DNA of 64,000 bases from Phocaeicola_A sp963643925 (GTDB lineage: Bacteria; Bacteroidota; Bacteroidia; Bacteroidales; Bacteroidaceae). The translations under genes and the position numbers were made by a program. The notes beneath the pieces are model-generated. The model was not told where the DNA came from. It searched no databases and saw only the letters and a list, made by a program, of their open reading frames with translations. Position 1 is the stretch's first letter; every line of letters begins with the position of its first letter. Positions 61,208-64,000 of the stretch are shown here, in pieces. The DNA is taken from contig CAVINS010000002.1 in NCBI GenBank assembly GCA_963643925.1, forward strand, positions 38,759-102,758. The letters are read 5' to 3'.

Positions 61208-62584
61208 ATGAAAAAAGTAATACTGTTATGTTTATGTGCGTTCGTCACTTTGGTAGATGGATTGGCACAAGGAAAGAACGCGACAGTTAGTGGATCGTTC
61301 TTTAAAAGAGGGGTGAAGGATATCCCGATGGATGAGATTTATCTCTATTCGTCGAAAAGCGATGATGGTTGCTATAAAAAGTTGGGCACCTATAAATTGG
61401 ATTCAGAACATCGCTTTGTCATTGAAGTCCCAGAAAAGAACTGCGGAATACTCTATTTGGGAGGTCCCTCGGAAATGTACATGTTGCATGTAAAACCTGG
61501 TGAGACATTGAATATTGACGTTTTCGATGCAAAGATTACCTTTCAGGGAAAATTGAGCAAGCAGAATGAAATGTTGAAGAAATGGTATCAGTTGATTGCT
61601 GAAGTTCGGGAGGTGGTTTTTGTACGCGAAGGAATACAGACACCCTATTCTGCGTTTTTCCCGATAGTAGAAAAGTTGGCTCCCAAAGTGGAAAAATTTG
61701 TCGCTAAACTGAAGACCGGAGACAAAGAGTTTGACACTTACATGAAGTATGCCCTTCCCTTCAATTTCAACGAGGCCGCGATGATGATTTTTGCAGCACC
61801 GCATCCCGAGGATGAACCGAGAGCAAAGGACTTTAAGCCCTACATGGCATCTTTGATGAAAAGTGGAATATTCGATTCTATGGAAAGTCTGAAATGGCCG
61901 TTTGTAATGAATTATATCAGCCTTTATGGTTTTGTGAAGGGAGGTTTCTATAATGGATTGTTTCTTCCATCCTTTACTGATTATTCCATGGAAGCGGTTT
62001 CCGATCCGGAACTGAAGGCTGAGGTGATTTTAAGGGGAAATATTTGTCAGAGTGCAGAGCAATACCCCGCTTTTGAGAAAAAGTATTTCCCTATGATGGT
62101 GACTGAAGGCCAGAAAGCCCGTTTCTTGGACATTAAAAAACATTTGTCGGGATTGAAAGCCGGCGATGAGGCTATTGACTTCAGTTATCCGGATATGAAT
62201 GGAAAACTCCATGCATTGTCGGACTATAAAGGCAAAGTGGTGGTCGTAGACGTGTGGGCTACTTGGTGTGGTCCGTGTAAAGCGGAGATTCCTCATCTGA
62301 AAAAACTGGAGGAAGAGATGGCAGATAAAGACGTCGTATTCATCGGTGTCTCCATAGATGGTGAGAAGGACTATGAAAAATGGAAACAGATGATTGTTGA
62401 CAAGCAAATGGCAGGAGTGCAATTGTTTGCAGGAAGTCCGAATCAGATATCCTCGGATTATAAAATCAATAGCATTCCTCGTTTCATGGTGTTTGGTAAA
62501 GATGGTAAGGTGGTGGACATTGAGGCACCCCGTCCTTCAACTCCTGAATTGAAAGCGATGATTGAGGCGGAGCTGAAGAAATAA
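61208..62584 (+). CDS. TlpA-type thioredoxin protein 2
   Basis: A 458-residue exported protein with a cleavable signal peptide (ending DGLAQG) rather than a lipobox. It has an N-terminal DUF4369-like beta domain (VSGSFFKRG, YLGGPSEMYMLHVKPGETL), a helical middle, and a C-terminal thioredoxin domain with DVWATWCGPCKAEIPHL (Cys354, Cys357) and a cis-Pro region at NSIPRFMVFGKDG. It is 15 bp after thioredoxin gene 1, and ends 4 bp before gene 3. The lack of a lipid anchor suggests a soluble periplasmic partner to its two neighbours. Confidence 0.9.
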   Translation: MKKVILLCLCAFVTLVDGLAQGKNATVSGSFFKRGVKDIPMDEIYLYSSKSDDGCYKKLGTYKLDSEHRFVIEVPEKNCGILYLGGPSEMYMLHVKPGETLNIDVFDAKITFQGKLSKQNEMLKKWYQLIAEVREVVFVREGIQTPYSAFFPIVEKLAPKVEKFVAKLKTGDKEFDTYMKYALPFNFNEAAMMIFAAPHPEDEPRAKDFKPYMASLMKSGIFDSMESLKWPFVMNYISLYGFVKGGFYNGLFLPSFTDYSMEAVSDPELKAEVILRGNICQSAEQYPAFEKKYFPMMVTEGQKARFLDIKKHLSGLKAGDEAIDFSYPDMNGKLHALSDYKGKVVVVDVWATWCGPCKAEIPHLKKLEEEMADKDVVFIGVSIDGEKDYEKWKQMIVDKQMAGVQLFAGSPNQISSDYKINSIPRFMVFGKDGKVVDIEAPRPSTPELKAMIEAELKK

Positions 62585-62588
62585 CTTT

Positions 62589-63941
62589 ATGCGAAAGAGT
62601 TGTTATATTTGCATGGCAATCCTTTTTCTTTTGGTAGGTTCATCTTGCCGAAAGAGAGGGATTGCCTCTTTGCATTTGCTGGTTCCGGACGGCAATAAAT
62701 GGCAGGTGTCGATGAGTGTCGGCGGACATACTCAGTCCGTGGAGTTTGATGAGACAGACAGCACCCTGATTCTGTTCCCGGACGTGCAAGCGGAGTATGT
62801 CAGTCTGCAAATGGGACGGCGGAGGTCTCTGCTGTATATGGAGCAGGGCAAGACTTTGTATGCGCGGATGGGGGTTGAACAAGGGACGATGAAGTTTTTC
62901 TTCGATGGAGATTTGGCAGAGGTCAATTCCTATCTGGAGCAGGCCGGGAAGGTATATTTGGATCAAACGGATTATGAATTGAATCTGTCGGATTATGGGA
63001 AACGTTTGTCGCAATTGCTGCAAGCACAACAAGAAACATTGGAAAAAGGCGGTTTCGACGTCGCTTTTACGGCATTGGAGAAAAAACGTTTACGATATAA
63101 GAGTCAGATTTGGTATTCGTCGTATCACATAGAGAATCGGGATACTGTACAACGGGAGGCCGAGATGGCCGATTTCTGCAAGGGCTTGCGACAACAGATT
63201 GTAGAAAGTGAGGCCGACATCGTAATCCCGGAGTATATCGAGATGATTGGTTCGAGCATCCGGAAACTTGTAAAGTGTCAGCAGAATTATAGTACTCCGG
63301 AGGAGGAGATAAGATTGTTGACTCAGTACGTGGACCGCAACATTGAGAGCAACCGCATTGCAGAACGTTTGCTGACTGCTTGGATTTTCCCTTATATGGC
63401 GCAAAACAACTTGCCCGACAGGAGGATGATTGATGAGACTATGGAAAAACATTTGGTCGATTCAGTCTACATCTCCGAATACGATTCGTTGTGTGAACGT
63501 TGGGACCGTCTGCTGCCTGGCAAGCCGATGCAGGATTTCTGTTTTGAGAATCTGAAGGGCGAAAAGGTGGAATTGAGTGATTTGCGCGGAAAATACGTCT
63601 ACGTTGACATATGGGCGACCTGGTGCATCCCATGTTGTGTGGAGCTGCCGCATATGAAACAGCTGGAAGAAAAGTTTATCGGCCGGAACATTCAATTCGT
63701 CAGCATCTCTGTCGATAAGGATAAGGAGGCGTGGAAGAGAAAAGTGGAACACGATCAACTGAAAGGCATTCAACTGTACGCCGGACAGGACGGAAGCCGA
63801 CATTTGATGGACTTCTTGAATAGCACTGCAATTCCCCGTTTTATACTGGTTGACCCTGCGGGCAATATTGTCCAATCAGACATGAGCCGACCATCAAATC
63901 CTGAAACAGCAAAATATATTGGTGCGTTGCAAGGGCTTTGA
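62589..63941 (+). CDS. TlpA-type thioredoxin lipoprotein 3, CIPCC active site
   Basis: A 450-residue predicted lipoprotein (LVGSSCRKR, Cys20) with the same N-terminal beta domain, helical middle and C-terminal thioredoxin fold. The active site is WATWCIPCCVELPHM: Cys346 and Cys349 form CxxC with Ile-Pro instead of Gly-Pro, plus an adjacent third Cys350. The CIPC sequence could shift redox potential from that of its CGPC neighbours. The cis-Pro region is TAIPRFILVDPAG. It is last in the operon; a hairpin follows at the window end. Confidence 0.9.
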   Translation: MRKSCYICMAILFLLVGSSCRKRGIASLHLLVPDGNKWQVSMSVGGHTQSVEFDETDSTLILFPDVQAEYVSLQMGRRRSLLYMEQGKTLYARMGVEQGTMKFFFDGDLAEVNSYLEQAGKVYLDQTDYELNLSDYGKRLSQLLQAQQETLEKGGFDVAFTALEKKRLRYKSQIWYSSYHIENRDTVQREAEMADFCKGLRQQIVESEADIVIPEYIEMIGSSIRKLVKCQQNYSTPEEEIRLLTQYVDRNIESNRIAERLLTAWIFPYMAQNNLPDRRMIDETMEKHLVDSVYISEYDSLCERWDRLLPGKPMQDFCFENLKGEKVELSDLRGKYVYVDIWATWCIPCCVELPHMKQLEEKFIGRNIQFVSISVDKDKEAWKRKVEHDQLKGIQLYAGQDGSRHLMDFLNSTAIPRFILVDPAGNIVQSDMSRPSNPETAKYIGALQGL

Positions 63942-63970
63942 GATGCCGGAAAATCTGTAAAGATAAATGC

Positions 63971-64000
63971 CCGGTTAGGAAAATAGTTTTTCCTGACTGG
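63971..64000 (+). terminator. Probable terminator of the thioredoxin operon
   Basis: CCGGTTAGGAAAA and TTTTCCTGACTGG pair with two G-U pairs around a short loop. The sequence after the stem lies outside the window, so the T-run cannot be judged. Confidence 0.5.

Noticed and set aside
49121..64000. CTGACTGG at 49121 and again at 63993, as possible ends of a mobile unit around the Sus-like locus
   Set aside because: An 8-mer is expected about once or twice by chance in 64 kb on both strands; no longer flanking repeat or integrase is seen.
1..64000. CRISPR array, prophage, insertion sequence, integrative element or rRNA operon
   Set aside because: No spaced direct repeats of CRISPR type, no transposase, integrase or phage structural gene, and no rRNA-like sequence was found by reading both strands.

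Overview
The window is a chromosomal segment of a Bacteroides-like member of the Bacteroidales. The signs are TAnnTTTG (-7) elements, several with TTTG 19-20 bp upstream, a SusC/SusD pair with ECF sigma/FecR control, a Reg_prop/Y_Y_Y sensor regulator, many glycan-active lipoproteins and exoenzymes, a fused MurF-alanine racemase, a GSCFA protein and SecA with a Bacteroidetes-length insertion. The species cannot be named from sequence alone. There is one 10-N assembly gap (60015-60024).

Region A (1-16607) is a glycan-utilisation locus without a SusC/SusD pair. A leftward regulator, cut by the window edge, faces three rightward transcription units: three surface lipoproteins (2786-7687), a heparinase II/III-type lyase (8053-10416), and an operon of small exported peptide, GH97, hexokinase, MFS sugar transporter and GH88 unsaturated glucuronyl hydrolase (10676-16607). 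All three units carry the same promoter layout: two TTGGAY-type repeats exactly 22 bp apart, then a TAnnTTTG -7 element 35-36 bp after the second GGAT. This is the most coherent unannotated signal in the window and predicts one regulon. The regulator has the sensor half of a hybrid two-component system, but after its membrane helix it runs into an acidic linker rather than a kinase helix.

Region B (16608-31066) holds a palindromic tandem-repeat array and a decayed AAA-ATPase gene, then GSCFA and MurF-Alr, a leftward Na+-pumping decarboxylase operon (OadG-OadA-OadB), an MsbA-like ABC exporter, a two-gene membrane/small-protein unit, and a divergent ExuT-like transporter and pectin methylesterase pair.

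Region C (31067-43340) is mainly housekeeping: tRNA-His, folD, ffh, a FadL-family porin, an acidic protein, a DUF6340 lipoprotein, secA, a phosphatase-like protein with lost metal ligands, and a DUF4105/Lnb-family membrane protein.

Region D (43341-48989) has two xylan side-chain enzymes, GH3 and GH115. The GH3 promoter has its own 12-bp direct repeat with a 21-bp period.

Region E (49328-63941) is an ECF sigma / FecR / STN-SusC / SusD / lipoprotein locus followed by an S9 dipeptidyl-peptidase-like enzyme and three consecutive TlpA-type thioredoxin proteins. It looks like a peptide-directed rather than glycan-directed Sus-like system and is more AT-rich than region A.
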